Positions 23,256 through 31,067 of a stretch of DNA of 32,706 nt are shown here, piece by piece. The position numbers and the translations under genes are program-made. This DNA comes from Candidatus Hydrogenedentota bacterium. GTDB lineage: Bacteria > Hydrogenedentota > Hydrogenedentia > Hydrogenedentales > CAITNO01. Location: positions 1 through 32,706 of the forward strand of contig CAIUWO010000541.1 in assembly GCA_903902895.1 (NCBI GenBank), written 5' to 3'. Numbering within the stretch: position 1 is the first letter of the stretch; each line of letters starts with the position of its first letter. A model generated the notes under the pieces. That model was given only the letters and a program-made list of their open reading frames with translations, was not told the DNA's origin and ran no database searches.

Positions 23256-25241
23256 GTGAAGTGTTCAAAATGCACGCATGAAAACCCTTCGGGGCTGAGC
23301 CACTGCCAGAAATGCCAGTCGCCTCTGGCGCTTTCGTCAGACAACGAGGCGACACGGCTCGGCGGAGACGCCCAGACCGATTTCGAGTTTCGCCGGGGGC
23401 AGGTCGTTAATGGCCGGTTTACCGTGCTCGACCTGATTGGCCGCGGCGGCATGGGCCGCATTTACAAGGCCCATGACAACGTCCTGGGCGAGGACGTTGC
23501 GCTCAAGACGCTGCTGCCCCAGTTCCTGCGCGACAAGATGGTGGTGGAGCGCTTTTTCAACGAGGCGCGCATCGCCCGGAAACTGGCCCACCCCAACATC
23601 GTGCGCGTGCATGATATCGGCAGCGCGGGCAAGGGCATGTACATCTCCATGGAGTACGTGCAGGGCGATTCGCTGCGCGGCATGATTGAAAAACTGCCGC
23701 CCGGCAAGCGCATCCCCCTCGGCGAGGTGCTGCGCATTGTGGACGAACTGTGCGGTGCCCTGGAATACGCCCACCAGTACACCATCCACCGCGACATAAA
23801 GCCCGAGAACATCATGCTCGACAGCGGGCGGCGTGTGAAGCTGATGGACTTCGGCATCTCGAAGCTGATGGACAACACCCGCATGACCGGTGCGTCGGTG
23901 GTCATGGGCACCCCCTATTACATGTCGCCCGAGCAGTTGCGCAACAGCCACGAGGTGGACCAGCGCGCCGACATATACAGCATCGGCGTGGTGCTCTACG
24001 AGGTGCTCACGGGCAACATGCCGACGGGGGTGCCGCGGCCCGCCTCGCAGATGCTCAAGGAAATCCCCCCCGCCATGGACGAGATCGTGGCGCGCTGCGT
24101 TGATCCCGACCCCGAGAAACGCTATCAAAACGCGGCCGAGCTGCGTGGCGCGCTCAAGCCGATCATGCAAATTGTCGCCTCTGGAAAGAATGTAGACAAG
24201 ACCCTGGCCAGACACCGGAAAATGCGCAACGCCAAGCCGGTTCCCTGGCGGCGCATGGCGGGCGTGGCGATTGTTGCCGCCCTCGTTGCGGGCATGATCG
24301 CGGGAAGCACGGCCGCCTATCGGCGCTGGCAGGCAACCGCCACGGTGCTCCCGGCCGCGGCCGGCGCAGCGGGCGACCGCTTCGCAGAGCTTGAGCAGCT
24401 GGTGAACAGCGTCCGCCCGCGGGTCGAACCGCTGGCACGGGGCAGCCAGGACATGCGCGCCATGTTTGAGTCCGCCGATGCGCGCTGGGGTGAGGCTGTG
24501 GCGGCGCGCCAGGATGGTGGCGGAGTTGCGGTGGCGGCCGCCGAAGAGGCGCTGCAGCGTTTTCTGGCCATGGCCCTGGTGCGCGAGGGCATGACCTTTG
24601 TGCCGCCGGGTCCCGTCATGATGGACGGCGCGCAGCAGGCGGTTTCGGCCTTCCTGATAGACACCACAGAGGTTTCCATCGGGCAGTATGCCGAATTCTG
24701 CCGCAGCGTGGAGGGCGGATGGCGCATTCCCGAGGAGCTACGCGCCGCTATGGATGCCTACACGGAATATCCGGTCGCCTGGGTGTCATGGTTCGACGCC
24801 CAGGCCTACGCCCTCTTCCGGGGCAAGGCGTTGCCGAGCCGCGCACAGTGGGCGCGTGCCGGATACGGGGGCAACAATGCCTCCGACCAGTACCCTTGGG
24901 GTGCCGAATGGCAGGGAAACGCCTGCAATTGCCAGGGCCAGGCGGCTGTGGCGGAAAAATCATTCGACCGGGACCGGACCTGGTCGGGCTGTTTCGACAT
25001 GGCTGGAAACGTCTCCGAATGGACCGCGTCCTGCCCGGTCGCGGAAGCGGCGAACCGGGCGCCTGACTTTGGCGACGGCATCGAGGTGTGCGGGGGCAGT
25101 TTCACCACGGGAGCCAGCCCCCTCAGTTCCGTTCGCAATCTGCCCTATGAGACGCGCGCGGCCGACCTCGGTTTTCGCTGCATCATCGCGATCGGCACGA
25201 CACCCACCGACGTGCAGGCGGCGCTGGCGCGGCTTCGATAG
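23256..25241 (+). CDS. Membrane Ser/Thr protein kinase with zinc ribbon and extracytoplasmic SUMF1 domain
   Basis: 661 aa from a GTG. The start is supported by an immediate zinc ribbon, C3-x2-C6 and C17-x2-C20, and by GGAGA upstream. The kinase domain (about 55-305) is complete: GRGGMG (62-67), K84 in VALK, HRDIKPEN (178-185), DFG (198-200), GTPYYMSPE (218-226). A single helix (about 335-355) crosses the membrane, a spacer follows, and residues about 440-645 form a SUMF1 domain (FVPPGPVMMD, WVSWFDAQAYALFRGKALP, FDMAGNVSEW, VCGGSF, LGFRC). Its catalytic Cys pair is absent. Kinase-SUMF1 fusions are known, for example Chlamydia Pkn1. The layout suggests an external ligand-sensing domain controlling an internal Hanks-type kinase. 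It is transcribed away from the propeller gene. Confidence 0.92.
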   Translation: MKCSKCTHENPSGLSHCQKCQSPLALSSDNEATRLGGDAQTDFEFRRGQVVNGRFTVLDLIGRGGMGRIYKAHDNVLGEDVALKTLLPQFLRDKMVVERFFNEARIARKLAHPNIVRVHDIGSAGKGMYISMEYVQGDSLRGMIEKLPPGKRIPLGEVLRIVDELCGALEYAHQYTIHRDIKPENIMLDSGRRVKLMDFGISKLMDNTRMTGASVVMGTPYYMSPEQLRNSHEVDQRADIYSIGVVLYEVLTGNMPTGVPRPASQMLKEIPPAMDEIVARCVDPDPEKRYQNAAELRGALKPIMQIVASGKNVDKTLARHRKMRNAKPVPWRRMAGVAIVAALVAGMIAGSTAAYRRWQATATVLPAAAGAAGDRFAELEQLVNSVRPRVEPLARGSQDMRAMFESADARWGEAVAARQDGGGVAVAAAEEALQRFLAMALVREGMTFVPPGPVMMDGAQQAVSAFLIDTTEVSIGQYAEFCRSVEGGWRIPEELRAAMDAYTEYPVAWVSWFDAQAYALFRGKALPSRAQWARAGYGGNNASDQYPWGAEWQGNACNCQGQAAVAEKSFDRDRTWSGCFDMAGNVSEWTASCPVAEAANRAPDFGDGIEVCGGSFTTGASPLSSVRNLPYETRAADLGFRCIIAIGTTPTDVQAALARLR

Positions 25242-25301
25242 GGGCGTCGCCGAGGGGAAGGGCCCCGAAACCCTGTCCAAGCCCCGGCAGTCGAAAGGAA
25301 T

Positions 25302-25326
25302 GGGCGCTTTGGCGCCCTTCAGTTTT
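25302..25326 (+). terminator. Possible weak terminator after the kinase gene
   Basis: GGGCGC (25302-25307), loop TTTG, GCGCCC (25312-25317), then TTCAGTTTT. The stem is perfect but short and the T tract is interrupted. Confidence 0.45.
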
Positions 25327-25375
25327 CAGCATAAACCCAGTTCGTTCGCGCCCGGCGCGGGTGGAGTTTTCGAAA

Positions 25376-26698
25376 ATGCTCAAGTTCCTCAAGAGAACCC
25401 TCGTCTTTATCGTTGGTCTTGCGCTGGTGCTGCTGGTTTCGGGTTACGTCTGGGTCCATCCCGGACGCGGCCCGGTAGCGAAGGTGGACCCCAACGAAAA
25501 GGGCTATTCCGAGGAAATTGACGGCACGCTGGTGTTGCACCTCAAGGGGTCGCCCTATGAAATGGGCTATCAGCGCGGCAGCCTGGCCAAGGATAAGGTC
25601 CAGCTCATGATGAGCCGTTTTGATGACCTTCTTGACCAGGCCAAGCAGGAGATGGGCCTGCCCAAGTTTGCCGCCAACCTGATTCTTGACGTCACCTACC
25701 AACTCTGCGCCCCCTACATCCCGGAGCGGTACAAGCGCGAAATGGAGGGCCTGGCGGACGGCAGCGGCGCCGACCTTCAGGTCATCCGGCGCGGCCAGGT
25801 CATCTCCGTCATCACCGAGCGCGGATGCAGCTCCTTCGCCCTCTGGGGCAAGGCCACAGCGGACGGGAAACTCTACCAGGGCCGAAACTTCGACTGGATT
25901 CTCAACGCCGGACTCGAAGACACCGCCATTTTGGCCCTATGCGAACCGGACGGCCGAAACCGTTTCGCCTCGGTGGGCTACGCCGGGCAAATCGGCGTGC
26001 TGAGCGGAATGAACATGGAGGGAATGTCCATCGCCCAGATTGGCGCCATTACCAAAGACAAATCGCTGCGCGGCATCCCGCTGGAGTTTGTGCTGCGCCG
26101 GATACTGGAGGAATGCTCCGACCTGGACCAGGTCACCAGCCTCATCAAGAGCGCCAAGCATACCGTGGGCTACAATTACGTCATCGCCGACGGCGACGCG
26201 CGCGATGCCCGGGCCTACGAGACCACGGCGCATCAGGTCGCAGTCTTTGGGCCCAATGACCCCAAGGAAACCTGCGAGTACGCCATTCGCATCGAGGACG
26301 CTGTCTTTCGCGCCGATGAGGCCATGGACCCGACCGTGCGGGGCCTGCAGGAATGCGCCAAAGCGCCGGGCCTACCCTACGGGTCCAACTCCTACGACCA
26401 CCGCTACAAGGGCATCGCCACCCGCGTCCAGCAGAATTTTGGCAAGATAGACCAGACCATCGCCCTCGACATACTGCGGGCCACCGCCATGGATGATGCC
26501 AATCTGCACGCCGTGCTGACCAACGCGACCGACAGCCAGATATGGGTTGCCCACGCCAAGAACGGCCAGAATGCCAGTCTCCAGAATTTTGTGCATTATG
26601 ACCTGAACCGCCTTTTTCAGCGGCCCGAAACGCGCTCCACGGAAACACCCCCCGCCCCGGCAGTTGCGCCCCCATCCGAGCCGCCTGCCGCCAAGTAA
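25376..26698 (+). CDS. C45-type Ntn hydrolase (acyl-CoA:6-APA acyltransferase-like), membrane-anchored
   Basis: 440 aa; the ATG at 25376 is chosen because an N-terminal hydrophobic helix (about 8-27) begins there and GGAG lies 9 bp upstream. The family hallmarks are LKGSPYEMGYQRGSLAKD (56-73), ERGCSSFALWG (148-158) with C151 as the expected nucleophile freed by self-cleavage, and LYQGRNFDWI (166-175). The family includes penicillin acyltransferase and linear amide hydrolases, as well as uncharacterised secreted members. The extracytoplasmic position implied by the N-terminal helix suggests action on external amides or on envelope acyl groups; the substrate is unknown. The C-terminus is a Pro/Ala-rich tail. 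It stands about 135 bp after the kinase gene. Confidence 0.85.
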   Translation: MLKFLKRTLVFIVGLALVLLVSGYVWVHPGRGPVAKVDPNEKGYSEEIDGTLVLHLKGSPYEMGYQRGSLAKDKVQLMMSRFDDLLDQAKQEMGLPKFAANLILDVTYQLCAPYIPERYKREMEGLADGSGADLQVIRRGQVISVITERGCSSFALWGKATADGKLYQGRNFDWILNAGLEDTAILALCEPDGRNRFASVGYAGQIGVLSGMNMEGMSIAQIGAITKDKSLRGIPLEFVLRRILEECSDLDQVTSLIKSAKHTVGYNYVIADGDARDARAYETTAHQVAVFGPNDPKETCEYAIRIEDAVFRADEAMDPTVRGLQECAKAPGLPYGSNSYDHRYKGIATRVQQNFGKIDQTIALDILRATAMDDANLHAVLTNATDSQIWVAHAKNGQNASLQNFVHYDLNRLFQRPETRSTETPPAPAVAPPSEPPAAK

Positions 26699-26895
26699 GA
26701 CGGGGTTCAACGCCCGTTTTGAAATGGACACCGCACCCAAATCGGGCAAAACGCCCTCTCCCCGGCCCTTCCATCGGGCAATGGATGACAACCTTCATTA
26801 TTCCCGTTCTTTCCCCCCCTTCACATCATGCCGCACCATTACTCCCGGCAAAATGATCGATTTTAAACAATGGGCGTTTTCCACGGTGGTCGCAG

Positions 26896-26937
26896 GGCAT
26901 TTTTCCATGGAGCAGTGCTGTTTCCGCTAAAAATGCC
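26896..26937. repeat. Inverted repeat GGCATTTTT/AAAAATGCC
   Basis: GGCATTTTT (26896-26904) and AAAAATGCC (26929-26937) are perfect 9-bp arms separated by 24 bp. It may be an operator, or a terminator that works on either strand. Confidence 0.5.
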
Positions 26938-27106
26938 AGACCAGCGCAATTGGAGTCAGCACGCCGTATCGCCGTTGGCGTGTTTCTGAATATCGCTTTC
27001 CGCCATCCGACCCTGCCATGCAACGCAGTAAAGACTGCCGTGTGTGTGGGGGTTGGGACTGCGAAAACCGTCTGCCGAATAATCTTTGAGAAAGAGTGCA
27101 GAGAAG

Positions 27107-27148
27107 TCTTGACAACGGAACTAAGGTTTACTACAATACGTGTCAAGA
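27107..27148 (+). promoter_or_regulatory. Strong promoter of the pil operon inside an 8-bp inverted repeat
   Basis: TTGACA (27109-27114), exactly 17 bp, TACAAT (27132-27137): the -35 is perfect and the -10 matches five of six positions. TCTTGACA (27107-27114) and TGTCAAGA (27141-27148) are perfect inverted arms, one covering the -35 and the other the expected transcription start near 27144. That geometry suggests a dimeric repressor site. Confidence 0.75.
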
Positions 27149-27264
27149 GTTTATTCGACGAACAGGCTCAGTCGTTACACTTTTCGCGGAGTTAACAGAA
27201 ACAGGGTGCCGTAGCGGTGGCGGGGTTGAGCGCCTCACACGGTCCAGGGGTTAAGAACGCGTAT

Positions 27265-29469
27265 ATGGCGACAGTATTGGCAGGGTGGAAAAAACGGCTT
27301 GTCTTGGATATTGGCACGAGCGCGGTGCGCTTGTGCGAAATGTCCAAGAGTAAGACCGGTTACACTTTGACGCGATTCGTCCAGCGCGAATTCGACTCCG
27401 ACCCGTCTCTGGACGAGGAGAAGCGGAAGGCGCTGCGGAGGGACGCTGTCAAGAGTGTTCTCAAGCAGGTCCGGGCACCCATGCGCAAGGTGGTCTTCGG
27501 GGTTGCCGGCCAGTCTGTTTTCACCCGCAGCCGCACACTGCCCCCTGTTCCCGAATACAAAGTCACGCAGATTGTAAAGTACGAAATTCAACAGCAGATT
27601 CCTTTTGGCCTCGACCAGATAGCGATGGATTATCAAATCCTCAGCCGCAATGAACAGGGCGGATATGAGGTGATGATGGCCGCCATCAAAGTCGATGTCG
27701 TGGACAAGGCGCTCGAAATACTCAAACCCACCAAGCGTGGGGTGGCCTTTGTGGATGTCTGTCCGCTGGCCGCCTACAACTGGCTCAAGCACGTGGGCGA
27801 TTTCGGAACCCAGGGCGAATGCGTGGCCATGGTCGACATCGGCGCGACCACCACCGACATCGTCATAGAGCGTGCCGGCCAGTTTCGCTTTACCCGCCCC
27901 CTCAATGTGGGCGGCAATGACGTCACCAAGGCCATGGCCGCCGCCTTCAGCATCGATTTTTCCGCCGCGGAAAAACTCAAGCGCGAGCGCGGTTTTGCGC
28001 CGACGGGCGACCCGCAGAAGGACGGCAAGGGCGGCGAGGTGGTTGGCCAGGCGCTCCAGCGTCTTTCTTCCGAGATTTTGCGGTCCTTCTCCTACTTCCG
28101 GTCTCTGCCGGGCGGCGGCCAGGTCAACCGCGTGGTGCTTAGCGGTGGCGGGGCCCGCCTGCGCAATCTGGTGCCCTTCCTTCAGCGCACCCTTGGCATG
28201 GATGTCAGGCTGGTTCAGCCGCTCAAGGGGCTGACCGTTGCCGCAGGCGCGGAATCCGTGAAGCAGTGCCCCGAGCAGGCCTGTGTGATTCTTGGCATGG
28301 CATTGCGCACCTGCGTGTCCGTGCCGCTGGAAATCGACCTCATACCGCCGCGTGTCGTTGAGGCGGCGCGGCGCAAGGTGCAGGTGCTCTACTGGGGCGT
28401 GTCCATCACAGCGCTGGTGTTTTCCGTGCTGTCCGTCGTGCCTGCGGCGAGAAACGCCAACAAACAGGTCATAGACCGCATCGACCAGCTCAAGAAGGCC
28501 ATTCACGCCTACGACCCCGAGATGGTGCAGCGCATCCGGGTGGGAGCCGCACCGCCGGTATCTGGCCTCAATGACAAGTTGACCGGCTGGAAGAACCAGT
28601 TAACCAGGGTGGAGGACCAGGTCAAAACCCTGGACAAGGCGCGCCGTTTGCGTCGCTTCTGGCTTGATGAGATTGCCTTTGTAAGTGAGGCACGGCCGGC
28701 CACCAAGGGCATGTGGTTCAGTTCTGTGGAAACCTCCCTGTTCCCCGATGAAAAGGGCAATCAGCCCGCCGGTGCCCAACCGGGCGCGCCACCGCAGCGG
28801 GGCGGCGGTCTCGCCTCGCAGACGGGCGTGAAGCAGGGCGGTGTCAGCGCCGGATTCCCGGGAATTGAATCGAAACTGGCACCCGGGGGGGCGGCTTCGC
28901 GCTCTGGGCCGGCAGGCGGCGGTCTGGGCGGCGGCGGTCTGAGTGGTGGCGGTGGCCGTGGTGTGTCACGGCAGAATGATGAGCTGATATCGGGGAAGAT
29001 GCCCCTTCAAGACGGGATGATCATACACGGCTTTGCCGAGTCCGACGAGGCCGTTTCAGAGTATCTGGATGAACTGAACCGGGCTTCCGTGCAGTTGCCG
29101 AACGGCATGTTCCTGAGTGCCGAGAAAGTGGTGTTCAGCGAGGGCACCGTGCAGAAGGTTCCCTGGGAGACACTTTACAACGCTCCCGTGGATTCGGGCA
29201 TCGTGGGGGGCGGCCCCGGAAGCGGTGGTCGTGCGGGAAACACGAATTACCAGCAAGCGGGGGCGCCAAGCCTCTTCTCGTTTACGATTGAGGTGAAGTT
29301 CCGCCGCGACAAGGACCGGCCCTCGCCCAACAAGAACAAGAACACGGAGCAGGCGCCCGCGCCGGGCGCTGCGCCGCCGCCGCCGCCCCCGGCAATGCCC
29401 GCCGTGGCGCCGAAACCGGCTGATAATGCGAGCCAGAACAGCAGCGCCGCGGGGGGGAACCCGGCGTGA
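27265..29469 (+). CDS. PilM-PilN fusion, inner-membrane assembly protein of a type IV pilus or related system
   Basis: 734 aa from the ATG at 27265 (a GTG at 27217 is possible; neither has an ideal ribosome site). Residues 9-350 are PilM, an actin-like ATPase fold: LVLDIGTSAVRL (12-23), MVDIGATTTDIVI (189-201) and LSGGGARLRN (292-301) are the nucleotide-binding loops. Residues 355-362, LEIDLIPP, resemble the INLLP motif at the start of PilN, which docks into PilM. They are followed by a transmembrane helix (about 373-393), a helical stretch (398-465) and a PilN-like C-terminal domain (about 583-680). A Gly/Pro/Ala-rich insert (about 495-570) and a Pro-rich tail are added. PilM and PilN are normally separate chains. 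The stop codon overlaps the next start. Confidence 0.85.
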   Translation: MATVLAGWKKRLVLDIGTSAVRLCEMSKSKTGYTLTRFVQREFDSDPSLDEEKRKALRRDAVKSVLKQVRAPMRKVVFGVAGQSVFTRSRTLPPVPEYKVTQIVKYEIQQQIPFGLDQIAMDYQILSRNEQGGYEVMMAAIKVDVVDKALEILKPTKRGVAFVDVCPLAAYNWLKHVGDFGTQGECVAMVDIGATTTDIVIERAGQFRFTRPLNVGGNDVTKAMAAAFSIDFSAAEKLKRERGFAPTGDPQKDGKGGEVVGQALQRLSSEILRSFSYFRSLPGGGQVNRVVLSGGGARLRNLVPFLQRTLGMDVRLVQPLKGLTVAAGAESVKQCPEQACVILGMALRTCVSVPLEIDLIPPRVVEAARRKVQVLYWGVSITALVFSVLSVVPAARNANKQVIDRIDQLKKAIHAYDPEMVQRIRVGAAPPVSGLNDKLTGWKNQLTRVEDQVKTLDKARRLRRFWLDEIAFVSEARPATKGMWFSSVETSLFPDEKGNQPAGAQPGAPPQRGGGLASQTGVKQGGVSAGFPGIESKLAPGGAASRSGPAGGGLGGGGLSGGGGRGVSRQNDELISGKMPLQDGMIIHGFAESDEAVSEYLDELNRASVQLPNGMFLSAEKVVFSEGTVQKVPWETLYNAPVDSGIVGGGPGSGGRAGNTNYQQAGAPSLFSFTIEVKFRRDKDRPSPNKNKNTEQAPAPGAAPPPPPPAMPAVAPKPADNASQNSSAAGGNPA

Positions 29470-30437
29470 AGAACAAAGGACGCATCATAGGAATTGTCGT
29501 GCTGCTGGCCATCTTCAGCGCCTTGGGGGCCGGCTATTTCCAGTACATAAAGCCGCAGTTCGAACAGTACGCAGCGGACGAAAAGTTGCGCGCTTCCCTT
29601 GAAGCGACCTACACGGACCTGTCAGGGACTTTTCAGGGTTTCCAACCCGAACTGCTCATGACCGCGTGGCAGGAAAAGCTTCAGCCGTGGCGCGGAGCCC
29701 GGGAGGAGCGCGCCGGATACTTCAACTACGGCGACTGGTACGACCACGAAAAGCCGGCCAAGGACTCGGACCGCATGGTCAAGTTCTGGTACGGTGACAC
29801 CGCGAACAAGATGGTTCAGGACTTCTACGGCGAGCTGTACAAAAAATACGGCCGTTACGACACCTACCCCCAGGACTTCCGCAACGCGCTGGGCGTTGCC
29901 ACGGATCAGGAGTGGCAGGGCCGCGACGTGACCGACGCCGAGGTCATCCGCAATTTGGACAAGCTGGCCTACGGGCTGTCCGTGTGCCGCCTGCTGTTGA
30001 AATACAACGTGCCGCAGGTGACCCAGATACGCATGTGGCCCCCGCGCATCACCAACGAGTACGAGCAGATGCTGATCGGCCAGACTGTCGGCCTGCAGTT
30101 CACCGTGTCAACGAAAGACCTCGTGAAAATGCTCGATGACCTGCGCACGGGGGACCGCTATTTCTCGGTCGACGCGCTGAAAATAACCTATCCCTACATC
30201 GCGTACAATGTCGAGCCGCAATTGCAGGTTTCCATGCTGCTCAGTCAGGCGAACTACCGCAAGGCGTTTATAGAAAAGAGCGAGGGCGACAAGGGCGGTG
30301 CCGGCGGGGCTAAGCCCGGGGGCGCCGTTGCTTCGATTGTGCCGACGCGTCCCCCCGCGGCGCCGTTGGCTCCCGAACCCGGCGCGGTCGGAAAAGTTTG
30401 GAAATGGATCAAGAACAACTTGCTGTACATGCACTAA
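29466..30437 (+). CDS. PilO-like inner-membrane pilus assembly protein (by position and layout)
   Basis: 323 aa. The GTG start overlaps the upstream stop in GTGA, so translation is probably coupled. A single N-terminal helix (about 6-25) is followed by a helical stretch and an alpha/beta region ending in LQFTVSTKDLVKMLDDLRTGDRYFSVDALKI-type sequence (about 205-250), the pattern of the PilO/GspM-type ferredoxin-like domain. Residues about 265-305 are Gly/Pro/Ala-rich. It is longer than typical PilO (about 200 aa), with an unrecognised middle part (50-180) rich in Tyr, Trp and Asp. Identity as PilO rests on gene order pilMN-O-P-Q and topology, not on a diagnostic motif. It should sit in the inner membrane with the PilM-PilN protein. 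Confidence 0.6.
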   Translation: MKNKGRIIGIVVLLAIFSALGAGYFQYIKPQFEQYAADEKLRASLEATYTDLSGTFQGFQPELLMTAWQEKLQPWRGAREERAGYFNYGDWYDHEKPAKDSDRMVKFWYGDTANKMVQDFYGELYKKYGRYDTYPQDFRNALGVATDQEWQGRDVTDAEVIRNLDKLAYGLSVCRLLLKYNVPQVTQIRMWPPRITNEYEQMLIGQTVGLQFTVSTKDLVKMLDDLRTGDRYFSVDALKITYPYIAYNVEPQLQVSMLLSQANYRKAFIEKSEGDKGGAGGAKPGGAVASIVPTRPPAAPLAPEPGAVGKVWKWIKNNLLYMH

Positions 30438-30478
30438 ACACACGGAAAGGAACGGCCCGGGGCCGCTGAGAGGTAGCG

Positions 30479-31003
30479 TTGAGAGACAAGTTCATAAAGG
30501 CAGGCAACTGGATTTGGCACGGCAAGGAGCTGATCGTCCTATTGGTGATGGTCTGCATACTTGTTTACCGTGTCTACGGCGTTGTCAACCCCCCGCCGCC
30601 GCCCAAGTGGTCGGCGATGCCCCTGCCGATAACCGAACTGCCCACCGACCCGCAAGAGGTGCAGGACTTAAAGCTTCCCGGCCAGCCCACACTCCGTCCC
30701 TCCATGGACGTTCCCAACTCATACGCAATGCTGTATAACAGGAACCCGTTCTGGTATTATTCCGGCCAACAGAAGCAGAACACCAAGCAGGATGTCACCG
30801 CGGCGGACCTGAATATCAAGCTGATGGACATCCAGAACGCGGGCGGCCGCCTGCGGGCGAAGTTGCGCACAGAGAGCGCCACGGCCTGGTACTCGGAGAA
30901 TGATCAGTTCGAGAAATACGAACTTCAGAAGATAGATCCCGATAGCAATACTGTTGAAATATATTCGGAGCGCTATGCGCGGACCTTTACCTTGTCAAAA
31001 TAA
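30479..31003 (+). CDS. PilP/GspC-like single-helix protein of the secretin complex (tentative)
   Basis: 174 aa from a TTG start at 30479. The TTG is accepted because GAGAGG lies about 5 bp upstream and the next in-frame ATG (30548) would cut the membrane helix. One helix (about 18-36) precedes a Pro-rich linker, then LYNRNPFWYYSGQ and a beta-rich C-terminal domain (about 105-174) that ends with YELQKIDPDSNTVEIYSE and a FTL strand. Short helix, Pro-rich linker and a small beta domain are the layout of PilP and GspC, which link the inner-membrane complex to the secretin. The gene lies 41 bp after the PilO-like gene and 64 bp before the secretin-like gene. Assignment is by position and layout. 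Confidence 0.6.
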   Translation: MRDKFIKAGNWIWHGKELIVLLVMVCILVYRVYGVVNPPPPPKWSAMPLPITELPTDPQEVQDLKLPGQPTLRPSMDVPNSYAMLYNRNPFWYYSGQQKQNTKQDVTAADLNIKLMDIQNAGGRLRAKLRTESATAWYSENDQFEKYELQKIDPDSNTVEIYSERYARTFTLSK

Positions 31004-31067
31004 CGGCGGTCTGACACTGAGTGGCATGTTCGACAGGTCTTGTGCCCAGAACCGCGGGAGGATGAGA

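Larger units (their letters stand above)
26699..27264. other. 566-bp gene-free region before the pil operon
   Basis: No credible coding sequence is seen. It is richer in A and T than its surroundings. It holds a weak hairpin right after the stop codon (ACGGG 26700-26704 with CCCGT 26713-26717, then TTTT), a 9-bp inverted repeat at 26896-26937, and the pil promoter with its flanking inverted repeat at 27107-27148. A leader of about 120 nt precedes the ATG at 27265. Confidence 0.7.

Noticed and set aside
26950-27195. 81-aa open frame upstream of the pil operon
   Set aside because: It covers the promoter and both arms of the inverted repeat, and has no ribosome site or similarity.
27235-28506. 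423-aa open frame on the minus strand opposite the PilM part
   Set aside because: Antisense shadow of the PilM-PilN gene, without motif or start signal.
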